A stretch of 64,000 bases of DNA from Aedoeadaptatus coli (GTDB lineage Bacteria > Bacillota > Clostridia > Tissierellales > Peptoniphilaceae): NCBI RefSeq assembly GCF_900343085.1, contig NZ_OPYI01000012.1, positions 21,369 through 85,368 on the forward strand, written 5' to 3'. The translations under genes were made by a program, and so were the position numbers. The number at the start of each line of letters is the position of its first letter. Position 1 is the stretch's first letter. Of the stretch, positions 19,181 to 26,489 are shown piece by piece. Under the pieces are notes generated by a model that was given only the letters and a program-made list of their open reading frames with translations, made no database searches and was not told the origin of the DNA.

Positions 19181-19218
19181 CATGGAGGGGTGCGGATGAT
19201 TCCGCATTCCTTTCCATG
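19181..19218. other. Strong hairpin after the protease gene, without T-tract
   Basis: CATGGA plus GGGGTGCGGA pair with TCCGCATTCC plus TCCATG around a TGAT loop, with a two-base bulge: 16 pairs in all. No T-run follows on the plus strand. It may be a processing or partial termination signal, or may protect the upstream mRNA. Confidence 0.5.
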
Positions 19219-19230
19219 ATTAAAAAATGA

Positions 19231-19259
19231 TTGAACGCAGGGCAAGAAAAACTTACAAT
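19231..19259 (+). promoter_or_regulatory. Promoter of the heme-uptake operon
   Basis: TTGAAC (19231-19236), 17 bases, TACAAT (19254-19259). The predicted start of transcription is near 19266, directly before the dyad at 19270-19300. Confidence 0.7.
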
Positions 19260-19269
19260 GAAAAGGTGT

Positions 19270-19300
19270 ATGAAATGATAAAACATATCAATGATTTCAT
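19270..19300. promoter_or_regulatory. Candidate operator at the transcription start of the heme operon
   Basis: ATGAAAT (19270-19276) and ATTTCAT (19294-19300) form a perfect seven-base inverted repeat. Inside lies TGATA-AAACA-TATCA (19276-19290), a Fur-like palindrome. Bound protein would block initiation or early elongation. The first gene of the operon encodes a DNA-binding protein, so autoregulation is likely. Confidence 0.5.
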
Positions 19301-19315
19301 TGGAAGGATGACGCA

Positions 19316-20149
19316 ATGACGGATTTACGTTTAACAGAACAACAACAAAATTATTTGCTTTGCTTTACCGACGAGCATCCCAGTCGCACGATTATTGACT
19401 TAAGTCAAATCTTTGCGTGTTCCAGGCCCAATGCAAAGAAAATGCTGGACCGCATGGTGAAGGCGGGGATTTTGTATAAGCAGAAAAATGACTACTACGT
19501 CACCGAAATCGGCACGTTGATTAAAGACAAATTGGAGCGGGAAAAGCAATTGCTTGCCCTAACCATGCAGGGTATTTTCGGCATTGAAGAAGATCGGGCC
19601 ACGATCTTCTCCTCGCAGCTGATCGGTAAGGGAGAGAATTGCATCGCCTGTTTCCTGTCGCAAAAATCGAAGCTCTTCGAGCATTTGCCGGATCCCGGAG
19701 AAAAGGTGGACGGAGATTTTCTTCTCGAGATTTTGGATAAGAAAACCTATCCCGTGCACCTGACGATTTTTCAGCAACATGTGGACGAGGCGGAATCGGC
19801 GATTCGCCCGTCCATGGCCAATAAGGTTTTCGAAAACACGGCGGAGCTCGTCATCGGCGACTCGCCCCACGTGGTATTCACCACCCGTCCTCTAAAAAAA
19901 GAGCACAAAGGGCATATGAAACACGGTGCGGTCAAAGAGTTGGTCTACCAAAAAGACGGAGAGAGCCACGCCATTGCCTTTAAAGACCGACGGGCGGAAA
20001 TTCCCTTGGATGTTTTCGGCCAGTGGACCTATTTAGGCGGCGGCGTGCTGATCGCCTACACTTGGTTCCGCTCCTATGCGGCGGTGAATTTTTCCGGCCA
20101 CCGAGCCGAAGCGAATTATCTCTTGGTCTTAAATCTTGCACAGTGTTAA
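19316..20149 (+). CDS. DtxR-like winged-helix regulator with C-terminal NEAT-like domain (putative heme sensor)
   Basis: A 277-residue cytosolic protein with no signal peptide or membrane span. Residues 5-75 form a winged helix of the DtxR/MarR type (TIIDLSQIFACSRPNAKKML, then the wing and YVTEIG). Residues 75-130 resemble the DtxR dimer helix region, but the usual metal-binding His/Glu pattern is not evident. From Tyr145 to the end the sequence follows the NEAT domains encoded downstream: YPVHL, then SMANKVFENTAELV with Met167, then a PL/GH/VYQKDG segment, and a last strand EANYLLVL. Compare YDVPVAL...SMANKALSPVAEV in the protein at 28939. It heads the heme operon behind a promoter with an operator-like dyad. 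A heme-responsive, autoregulating role is inference. The ATG at 19316 has GGAAGG eight bases upstream. Confidence 0.65.
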   Translation: MTDLRLTEQQQNYLLCFTDEHPSRTIIDLSQIFACSRPNAKKMLDRMVKAGILYKQKNDYYVTEIGTLIKDKLEREKQLLALTMQGIFGIEEDRATIFSSQLIGKGENCIACFLSQKSKLFEHLPDPGEKVDGDFLLEILDKKTYPVHLTIFQQHVDEAESAIRPSMANKVFENTAELVIGDSPHVVFTTRPLKKEHKGHMKHGAVKELVYQKDGESHAIAFKDRRAEIPLDVFGQWTYLGGGVLIAYTWFRSYAAVNFSGHRAEANYLLVLNLAQC

Positions 20150-20165
20150 TGAAAGGAGTGGATTG

Positions 20166-20543
20166 TTGAAAATACTATTTATGATTCTGGGCTTTCTCTT
20201 TACGGGAATCGGCCTCATCGGCGTGTATCTGCCGGTGCTTCCCACGACGCCCTTTTTGATTTTGGCGGCGGCGTGTTTCGCGCGGGGCTCGGAAAAATTT
20301 CACAGATGGCTCACGGAATTGCCCCTCTATCGAGAAAATGTCGAGCCCTTGCTTGAGGGAAAGGGCATGACGAAGGAGAAGAAGTGCAAATTTCTGGCGC
20401 TGATTACTTTTCTTCTCGCTGTTTGTTTCGTGGTGGTTCCCGTAAAACACGCCCGCATGGCCCTGGCCCTGGTGCTGGTGCTTCACTACTACATTTTTTT
20501 GAAGCGCATCCCTACGCAGTCGGCGGCAACTGCAGAGGAATAG
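20166..20543 (+). CDS. YbaN-family (DUF454) membrane protein
   Basis: A 125-residue integral membrane protein. The N-terminal helices include GIGLIGVYLPVLPTTPFLIL, the DUF454/YbaN signature with LPTTPF, followed by CFARGSEKFHRWL and two more hydrophobic segments. Its biochemical function is unknown. The start is taken as TTG at 20166 because AAGGAG lies seven bases before it. TTG at 20163 is possible, and the longer in-frame ATG lies inside the regulator gene. It sits between the regulator and the first NEAT protein, so it probably belongs to the heme operon. Confidence 0.75.
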   Translation: MKILFMILGFLFTGIGLIGVYLPVLPTTPFLILAAACFARGSEKFHRWLTELPLYRENVEPLLEGKGMTKEKKCKFLALITFLLAVCFVVVPVKHARMALALVLVLHYYIFLKRIPTQSAATAEE

Positions 20544-20562
20544 GATTTTAAAGGATGGGGAC

Positions 20563-22389
20563 ATGAAACGATATAAATTCATACTTCTGCTTGTCCTCGC
20601 CATTTTACTTATTCCCGGCGGCGCATGGGCGAGCGGGAGCACAGTGAAAGTGATGCTTTTAAAGAAGACGGAAGACGTCCCTTCCATGGCGCAAAAGGCG
20701 TTAAAGCCGGAGGCGAAATGGATTGAAAAAGGCAATGAACATCTGCTCACCCTGGAATTTTTGCCCTTGGACTTTATGGGTACCCGCGGCTATTTAGGCG
20801 AAGTCACCGTAGAGGGTCAAAGCGTTCAGGTGGCGGATTACTACAAGGATTACGACGGCTACAACGACCCGCAAAAGGGAAGCGATCCCCGAGTGAAGGG
20901 CAAGTTTTACCCGAAGACCGTCACCTTTTCCGTGGATCCCAATCGCGCCATTTACGACTTGAAGTTTTATGTGCCGGTTATGGGAGAAATGGGTTTTGGC
21001 GAGCAGGAGGCCCGTTTAAAAATCGACTGGCCGCACAAGGGCGGCGAAAAGACGGAGCCTGCGGCGAATAAAAACACGCCCCCTTTGACCCCGTCGGCGC
21101 CACTTGATTTCGAAGATGGTTTGTATGCCCTCGATGTGGCTCTGTGGCACGAAACGGAAGATAAGCCTTCCATGGGCAATGGCGCCCTGGATCCGAAGGC
21201 GGAGCTTTTCGTTAAAGACGGAAAAGGAACCTTGTTTTTAGGCACGAAGACGTTAAAAGTTTCGAATATACAGGCCTCGTTGAGTCGCGTGTTTTATGAA
21301 ACCGACGAGGGATTTTCCGCGGCAGCCCCTCTCTGCTTCGATCTGAAGCCGGAGAATGAGCCGCTCCCTCGTCCGCGAATCTTTGCCCTGCCCCTCGAGG
21401 AAAAGAAGGCCATGATTCGACTGAAGGTGGATCCGAAAGTGGCCCCGATGGGAGATGAGCCTTTAAACGCGCGATTAAAATTGGATTTTCAAAGCGTGAA
21501 AAAAATCGAGGCCGACGAAAACACCTTGGCCCATCGGGCGGAGGTGGGACCGAAGAAGCCTTCTTTTGCCCAAGCCCATCGCTACGCGGACAAAGGCGTG
21601 GTGCTCTCTGTGCCTGAGGGCGCCTTTAGCGAAGGATTTGAATTTTACGCCAACGCCCTTAACGGGCGTGACCTTCAAACCGCACTCGGAAAGCTCAATC
21701 TTCCTGCGGGAACCAAGGCGTACAATCTGGCCTGCCGAAAGCCCGTTGAAAGGATTCCGAAAGATTACACCGGCTCGGTTCAAGCCTTGGGAACCAATCT
21801 TTCGCCGCAAAAGCCCGTGGCGGCAGCCATTCCCTTTCAAGGGGCCGTGGCGGAGATTTACAACGAAAAAGGGGAGAAGCTTCCGTCAAAAATAAAAGAG
21901 GGAAGCATTCATTTCACGACGAAAAGCTTGGGCACATTCTTCATCAAAACGGCGAAAACCCCTTCAAAGCCCGTCACAAGCAGTGGCCTGAAGATGAAGC
22001 CACAGGCAAAGCAGAAGGCCGTGAAGCCGCCGAAGGGACAGGGGCCGAAGCATGTAAAATCGACTGCCCCGCCCCCTGCAACATCGACGAGTGCGCCCAC
22101 GGCTGCAAGTTCGTCGACACCTGAGTATTCAACGGCGGATGGGGACGCACCGGCTTTTGCAGAAGGCGCCTATGATGTAGGCGAGGAGGCTGTGGCCGAG
22201 GAAAGCACCCAAAAGGCGCCCTTGGACGAAGAAGACATGCAAGAGAAAGAGAGGCCGGGTCTGATTATTTTTTGTTTGACGATTATCTTCGCCGCCCTGG
22301 GAGGTGGCGCATACATGACGAGAAAGTATTACCGCATGTATATGGACGAATTGATCTATGAAGCGGAAAGAGAGAGGGAGAGCCGATGA
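20563..22389 (+). CDS. Membrane-anchored protein with two NEAT-like domains
   Basis: A 608-residue exported protein. It has a signal peptide (about 1-24), NEAT-like domain 1 (about 26-165; PSMAQKALKPEA, then FYVPVMGEMGFGEQEARLKI) and NEAT-like domain 2 (about 184-315; PSMGNGALDPKA, APMGDEPLNARLKL). Next is a beta domain (about 335-465) like the GTELKV domains of the Shr-like protein, a disordered Pro/Thr/Ala stretch, one membrane helix (about 566-585) and a short basic tail. It should stand on the membrane with the NEAT domains reaching into the wall. It overlaps the next gene by four bases (ATGA). A heme relay to the transporter is inferred from domains and position. Confidence 0.75.
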   Translation: MKRYKFILLLVLAILLIPGGAWASGSTVKVMLLKKTEDVPSMAQKALKPEAKWIEKGNEHLLTLEFLPLDFMGTRGYLGEVTVEGQSVQVADYYKDYDGYNDPQKGSDPRVKGKFYPKTVTFSVDPNRAIYDLKFYVPVMGEMGFGEQEARLKIDWPHKGGEKTEPAANKNTPPLTPSAPLDFEDGLYALDVALWHETEDKPSMGNGALDPKAELFVKDGKGTLFLGTKTLKVSNIQASLSRVFYETDEGFSAAAPLCFDLKPENEPLPRPRIFALPLEEKKAMIRLKVDPKVAPMGDEPLNARLKLDFQSVKKIEADENTLAHRAEVGPKKPSFAQAHRYADKGVVLSVPEGAFSEGFEFYANALNGRDLQTALGKLNLPAGTKAYNLACRKPVERIPKDYTGSVQALGTNLSPQKPVAAAIPFQGAVAEIYNEKGEKLPSKIKEGSIHFTTKSLGTFFIKTAKTPSKPVTSSGLKMKPQAKQKAVKPPKGQGPKHVKSTAPPPATSTSAPTAASSSTPEYSTADGDAPAFAEGAYDVGEEAVAEESTQKAPLDEEDMQEKERPGLIIFCLTIIFAALGGGAYMTRKYYRMYMDELIYEAERERESR

Positions 22390-23360
22390 AAAAGTTATTT
22401 TCTCTTCTTCTGGCCTTGCTGCTCTTCGTTCCGGGCATCGGCTTTGCCGAAAGTCCTTCCATTGTAGAAATGCATGCCGCTTACAGCCACCCGGTTACCG
22501 GGGCCATTGAAGATGCGGGGAAAAACGAAGGCATCGGCCAAGGCATGGCGGAGGGCGTACTTGACCCACAAGCCCTTTACGAGGAAGTGGGCGAAAAACA
22601 CCTTTTAACCATTCGCCTCCACATGATGGACAATGTGTCTAAAGTAAGCATTGCCGCGCAAAAACGCGGCGCGAGCGGATTCAGCAATGTGTCTTACGAC
22701 TCGCCTCAAGGCGGCGGGGAGTGGAAAGATTTTCGCTTTCAGCTGCCGGCGAAGGATTGTGTGATTCGCCTGAGTCTGTTTATCGACGCCATGGGGCGGG
22801 AAGTGGTTTTCTACGGCGACATGGGAAATAGGACGCCGGGGAATACGGATTTCGTCTTGTCGCAAGGCGCGGCCCAAAAGCCCCCAACGGAACAATCGCC
22901 ACCGGCAAAAAGTGCAGTCGGCGCCAAAGCGAAAGTCGACGGCGCATCTCCGGCTGCTGCGGCGGCCCAAACCCCGTCCCCTGTGGCAAAAAGTCCGACG
23001 GCAGAGGCAGCCGGTTCCGAAAAAGCTGCCCCAACCCACGGCGGTGCCTCGGGCCTCGGCGATACGGAAAGCGACATCGGTTACGAACACGGTCTTTTAA
23101 CGGAAGATTCGCCGGAGATAAAATCCCTTGAAGGCGGCGCAACCGTCGAGGGCGACAAAACCGAAGCGCCAAAGAAAAAAGCCCCTTGGGGGCCTGCGAC
23201 GCGAATTGTTTTTGCATCCATGATGGCGATTTTGGTCTTTGTGACTTGCGGCGCCCTGGCGGCCGGCGGCCTGTTCTATGTTTTGGCACAGAAAAAGCGC
23301 CTGCTCAATGAATTAAGAGAGGAAGATGACGATGAAGACTTCAGTTTTGAAGATTTTTAG
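22386..23360 (+). CDS. Shp-like membrane-anchored NEAT-like protein
   Basis: A 324-residue protein with a signal peptide (about 1-21), a single diverged NEAT-like domain (about 24-140; GQGMAEGVLDPQA, LLTIRLHMM, LSLFIDAMG), an Ala/Pro/Ser-rich linker, one membrane helix (about 274-300) and an acidic cytosolic tail (REEDDDEDFSFEDF). The layout and the place just before the IsdE/HtsA-like lipoprotein match streptococcal Shp, which hands heme to HtsA. Shp holds heme with two methionines, and Met residues occur here at both expected positions. The ATGA overlap upstream and a 29-base overlap downstream point to translational coupling. Confidence 0.7.
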   Translation: MKKLFSLLLALLLFVPGIGFAESPSIVEMHAAYSHPVTGAIEDAGKNEGIGQGMAEGVLDPQALYEEVGEKHLLTIRLHMMDNVSKVSIAAQKRGASGFSNVSYDSPQGGGEWKDFRFQLPAKDCVIRLSLFIDAMGREVVFYGDMGNRTPGNTDFVLSQGAAQKPPTEQSPPAKSAVGAKAKVDGASPAAAAAQTPSPVAKSPTAEAAGSEKAAPTHGGASGLGDTESDIGYEHGLLTEDSPEIKSLEGGATVEGDKTEAPKKKAPWGPATRIVFASMMAILVFVTCGALAAGGLFYVLAQKKRLLNELREEDDDEDFSFEDF

Positions 23361-24216
23361 CATCGCTTTCATCCTCGTTCTGCTTACCGGCTGCGTGAAC
23401 CAAAAAGAAAAGCAACAAAAGCGAATCGACGGCGATCACGCCCGCATCATCACCACATCGGCGGCTTGTGCCGACATCATGGACAAGCTGGATGTGGACC
23501 TCGTCGCCATTGCGGAATCGCAATTGCAACCGCCGCCGGAGCGTTACAAAAACCTTCCCACCATCGGAATGGCCATGAGCCCGGATATGGAAAAAATTTC
23601 CTCCATGAATCCGGACTACGTTTTTTCCCCGGCGAGCCTCATGCCCGACCTCTTGCCAAAGTATCAGGCGGCGGGCATCCACTTCGGCTTCGTGAATTTA
23701 TCCAATGTGCCGGGGATGTATCGCTCCATCGAGGACTTGGGCCGTCTTTTAAATCGAGAAAAAGAAGCGGAGGTTCTCGTAAAAGATTACGAAGACTTCA
23801 TGAAGGATTTCAAATCGCGAAACAAAGGGCCCGCCCCCCGCGTCTTGATCCTCATGGGCCTTCCCGGATCCTATGTGGTGGCGACGGACAAATCCTATGT
23901 GGGCAGCTTGGTCAAGCTGGCCGGGGGCGAAAATGTCTATCCCGATGAAGATCAGCAGTTTTTAACGGTGAACACGGAAGATATGTTGGAAAAAGATCCG
24001 GACATCATCCTCCGAACGGCCCACGCCATGCCCGAGAAGGTGCACGAAATGTTTCAAGACGAATTTAAAACCAACGATGTGTGGAAACACTTCCGCGCCG
24101 TAAAGGAGGACAAGGTGTTTGACCTTAACACGAAGCTATTTGGTATGAGCGCCAATTTTTCCTACAAAGAGGCGCTGGGAGATTTAGAAAAGGTGTTCTA
24201 TGGACAAGGGAATTGA
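23332..24216 (+). CDS. isdE: Heme ABC transporter substrate-binding lipoprotein, IsdE/HtsA-like
   Basis: A 294-residue lipoprotein with lipobox LLTGC (Cys21) and the two-lobed, helical-backbone fold of class III binding proteins. The motif PTIGMAMSPDME (Met80/Met82) and RTAHAMPE (His231) correspond to the heme ligands of S. aureus IsdE (Met78 and His229). The Met80-His231 spacing of 151 residues equals the spacing in IsdE. The start is ATG 23332, with GAGAGGA eight bases before it. The ATG six bases upstream would leave too short a gap. It overlaps both neighbours and would receive heme from the membrane NEAT proteins. Confidence 0.85.
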   Translation: MKTSVLKIFSIAFILVLLTGCVNQKEKQQKRIDGDHARIITTSAACADIMDKLDVDLVAIAESQLQPPPERYKNLPTIGMAMSPDMEKISSMNPDYVFSPASLMPDLLPKYQAAGIHFGFVNLSNVPGMYRSIEDLGRLLNREKEAEVLVKDYEDFMKDFKSRNKGPAPRVLILMGLPGSYVVATDKSYVGSLVKLAGGENVYPDEDQQFLTVNTEDMLEKDPDIILRTAHAMPEKVHEMFQDEFKTNDVWKHFRAVKEDKVFDLNTKLFGMSANFSYKEALGDLEKVFYGQGN

Positions 24217-25216
24217 CGAATTAAAACAAAAAGTACGCAGGCGATGGATTTCCTTCGCCGCAGTGGCCGTCCTCCTCATCGTGGTCTTTTTCTTCTCCCT
24301 GACGGCAGGCTCTTTAAAATTAGGCGTGGGTCAAATCCTGCGGGGGCTTTTCGTCTCCTACGACGGAGACGTGGCGCGGATTTACGATTTGCGCTTCCCG
24401 CGTGTGTTTATCGCCATCTTGGCCGGTGCGGCCCTGGCCACATCGGGAACCCTTTTGCAGGCAGTGATGAAAAATCCCTTAACGGATCCCGGGATCATCG
24501 GCATTTCCGCGGCGGCAAACTTCGTGAATTCCATGGTTCTGGCTTTATCCCCTGCCCTTTTGGGCTTCTCGCCCCTGTTTTCCATCGCCGGCGGCCTTTT
24601 CGCCTACTTTTTGATCTACACCCTGGCATGGGACGGCGGCGTGCGGCCCACGCGATTGATTCTCGTGGGCGTGGCGCTGAACATGACCTTTATCGGCATC
24701 GGCGAAGGCATAAAATCCGTCATGGGACGAAATTTAAGCGCTACCCAGGCCATTATCGAAGGGAATGTGGCGCAAAAAACCTGGAGCGATGTGCATATTC
24801 TGTGCCTATACGTAATTGTCTTTTTGATCGTGTCCCTGTTTACCATCCGCTCCCTGAATCTATTGAGCCTGGAAGATAAAACCGCGCGGGCCCTGGGCGT
24901 GCGCGTGGATCGCGACCGCTTTATCGTGGCCCTCATCGCCATTATTTTGGCGTCGGTCACCACATCGGTGGCGGGGGTCATCGGCTTTTTGGGCCTTATC
25001 GTGCCCCACATCGGCCGGGTTCTCGTCGGGGGCGATCACAAATACCTCTTGCCCTTTAATATGCTCCTCGGCAGTTTGATCTTGCTTCTGTCGGACACGG
25101 TGGGGCGCATCGCGGCCTATCCCTACGAAATACCGGCGGCGGTGATTATGGCCGTCTTCGGTGGGCCCTTCTTTATCGCATTGTTGAAGCTGGGAGGCGA
25201 AAACTATGGAGATTAA
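24200..25216 (+). CDS. isdF: FecCD-family permease of the heme transporter
   Basis: A 338-residue polytopic membrane protein of the BtuC/FecCD family. Recognisable segments are LRFPRVFIAILAGAALATSG, QAVMKNPLTDPGIIGISAAA, and the cytoplasmic coupling stretch ALGVRVDRDRF followed by GFLGLIVPHIGRVLVGGDH. It forms the membrane channel through which the lipoprotein passes heme to the ATPase-driven pump. It overlaps the lipoprotein gene by 17 bases and the ATPase gene by 11. Confidence 0.88.
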   Translation: MDKGIDELKQKVRRRWISFAAVAVLLIVVFFFSLTAGSLKLGVGQILRGLFVSYDGDVARIYDLRFPRVFIAILAGAALATSGTLLQAVMKNPLTDPGIIGISAAANFVNSMVLALSPALLGFSPLFSIAGGLFAYFLIYTLAWDGGVRPTRLILVGVALNMTFIGIGEGIKSVMGRNLSATQAIIEGNVAQKTWSDVHILCLYVIVFLIVSLFTIRSLNLLSLEDKTARALGVRVDRDRFIVALIAIILASVTTSVAGVIGFLGLIVPHIGRVLVGGDHKYLLPFNMLLGSLILLLSDTVGRIAAYPYEIPAAVIMAVFGGPFFIALLKLGGENYGD

Positions 25217-25973
25217 AAACCTAAGCTACGCCTACACCAAGGGCCATTTGATTTTAAACAAGCTCAATTTAAAAGTGACACCCGGCGCCATTACCACCCT
25301 TATGGGCGCCAACGGCTCGGGAAAATCCACCCTTTTAAAAATTATGAGCCGCCAAATGAAGCCGAGCCGCGGCCGGGTGCTTTTGCACGGAAAAGATATC
25401 TTCTCCTATCCGCCGAAAGACTACGCCCGCGAGCTTGGCATCGTGCATCAACAAAATCGCATCATCGGCGATTTAAAGGTGAAAGACTACGTTTCCTACG
25501 GCAGAAACCCCTACTTAAAGCCCCTGCAGAAGTATTCGGCGGAGGACATGGAAGAAATCGAGCGGGCCATGGAAATGACCGGCATCACGGAATTGGGGCA
25601 AAGGGAAATCAGAACCCTGTCCGGCGGGCAGAAGCAGCGGGTGTTTATCGCCATGGCTTTGGCGCAGTGCTCCGATATTCTTCTGCTGGACGAGCCCACT
25701 ACCTATTTGGACATTAAGTATCAGCTGGAAATATTGCGTCTGGTAAAGAAGATCAACGAAGAGCGCAACACCACCATCGTCATGGTGCTCCACGATATTA
25801 TGCAAGCCATTAATTACTCCGATGAAGTCATCGGCATGTACCACGGCAAAATCGTCTACCAAGGCGATCCCAAGGAGGTGCTGAACAGCCGCGTGATCAG
25901 CAAACTCTACGACACGGAGCTGGAGCTGATCGAGGTCGGCGGCGCGTCCATTGTAAAACCCAAGGAGGATTAG
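25206..25973 (+). CDS. ABC transporter ATPase of the heme importer
   Basis: A 255-residue FepC/HmuV-like ATPase. It shows Walker A (GANGSGKST), the signature LSGGQKQRVFIAMALAQ, Walker B with ILLLDEPTTYLDIKYQ and the switch histidine in MVLHDIMQA. It powers the permease just upstream. Its stop codon is directly followed by the flavodoxin start, so both are in one operon. Confidence 0.9.
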   Translation: MEIKNLSYAYTKGHLILNKLNLKVTPGAITTLMGANGSGKSTLLKIMSRQMKPSRGRVLLHGKDIFSYPPKDYARELGIVHQQNRIIGDLKVKDYVSYGRNPYLKPLQKYSAEDMEEIERAMEMTGITELGQREIRTLSGGQKQRVFIAMALAQCSDILLLDEPTTYLDIKYQLEILRLVKKINEERNTTIVMVLHDIMQAINYSDEVIGMYHGKIVYQGDPKEVLNSRVISKLYDTELELIEVGGASIVKPKED

Positions 25974-26489
25974 ATGAAAGGATTTATAGCCTACTCGTCG
26001 AAGACGGGAAACACAAAGCGCATGGCACAGTACCTGTACGACGCGCTGAAAGAAAATCGGGATTTGGTCCTTTTGGATTTAAAGGACAAGCCGGATCTGT
26101 CGGGATACGACTACGGCCTTCTCGGCGGCTGGTGCGATCGGGCCTTGCCCGACAAGGCGGTGATGAAAGCTTTGGAGCGCGCGCCGAAAAAACTGGGTCT
26201 TTTTCTGACCTTGGGCGCCATGCCCGATTCCGAACACGGGGCGCGGGCCATGGAAGGCCTTAAAAAATGCCTCGCCGATCACGAAAAAGAAAGCTTGGGC
26301 ACCTACCTGTGCCCCGGGAAAGTGGACGAAAAATTGGCCGCCCGCATCGATTTGCTCGTCTTCGTGCCGAAGGATGCGCGGGAGCAGATGAAAGAGGCTT
26401 CCGAAAAATCCAGAGAGGCGACGGAGGATGAATTGAAGGAAGCGGCCGTGTATTTTACAGAACAATTGGAAAAAGGAGGAATTCGATGA
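25974..26489 (+). CDS. Flavodoxin-family protein in the heme operon
   Basis: A 171-residue cytosolic flavodoxin-like protein. The N-terminal FMN phosphate loop is clear (YSSKTGNTKRMAQYL). The GGWCDRALPD and LTLGAMPDSEHG loops correspond to the isoalloxazine-contact positions. Related proteins have been called BilS when found with bilirubin reductase, but no bilR is seen here. Its place right after the importer suggests it gives electrons to a heme-modifying or heme-degrading step inside the cell. That is inference. The start follows the ATPase stop with no gap, and the stop overlaps the next gene (ATGA). Confidence 0.72.
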   Translation: MKGFIAYSSKTGNTKRMAQYLYDALKENRDLVLLDLKDKPDLSGYDYGLLGGWCDRALPDKAVMKALERAPKKLGLFLTLGAMPDSEHGARAMEGLKKCLADHEKESLGTYLCPGKVDEKLAARIDLLVFVPKDAREQMKEASEKSREATEDELKEAAVYFTEQLEKGGIR

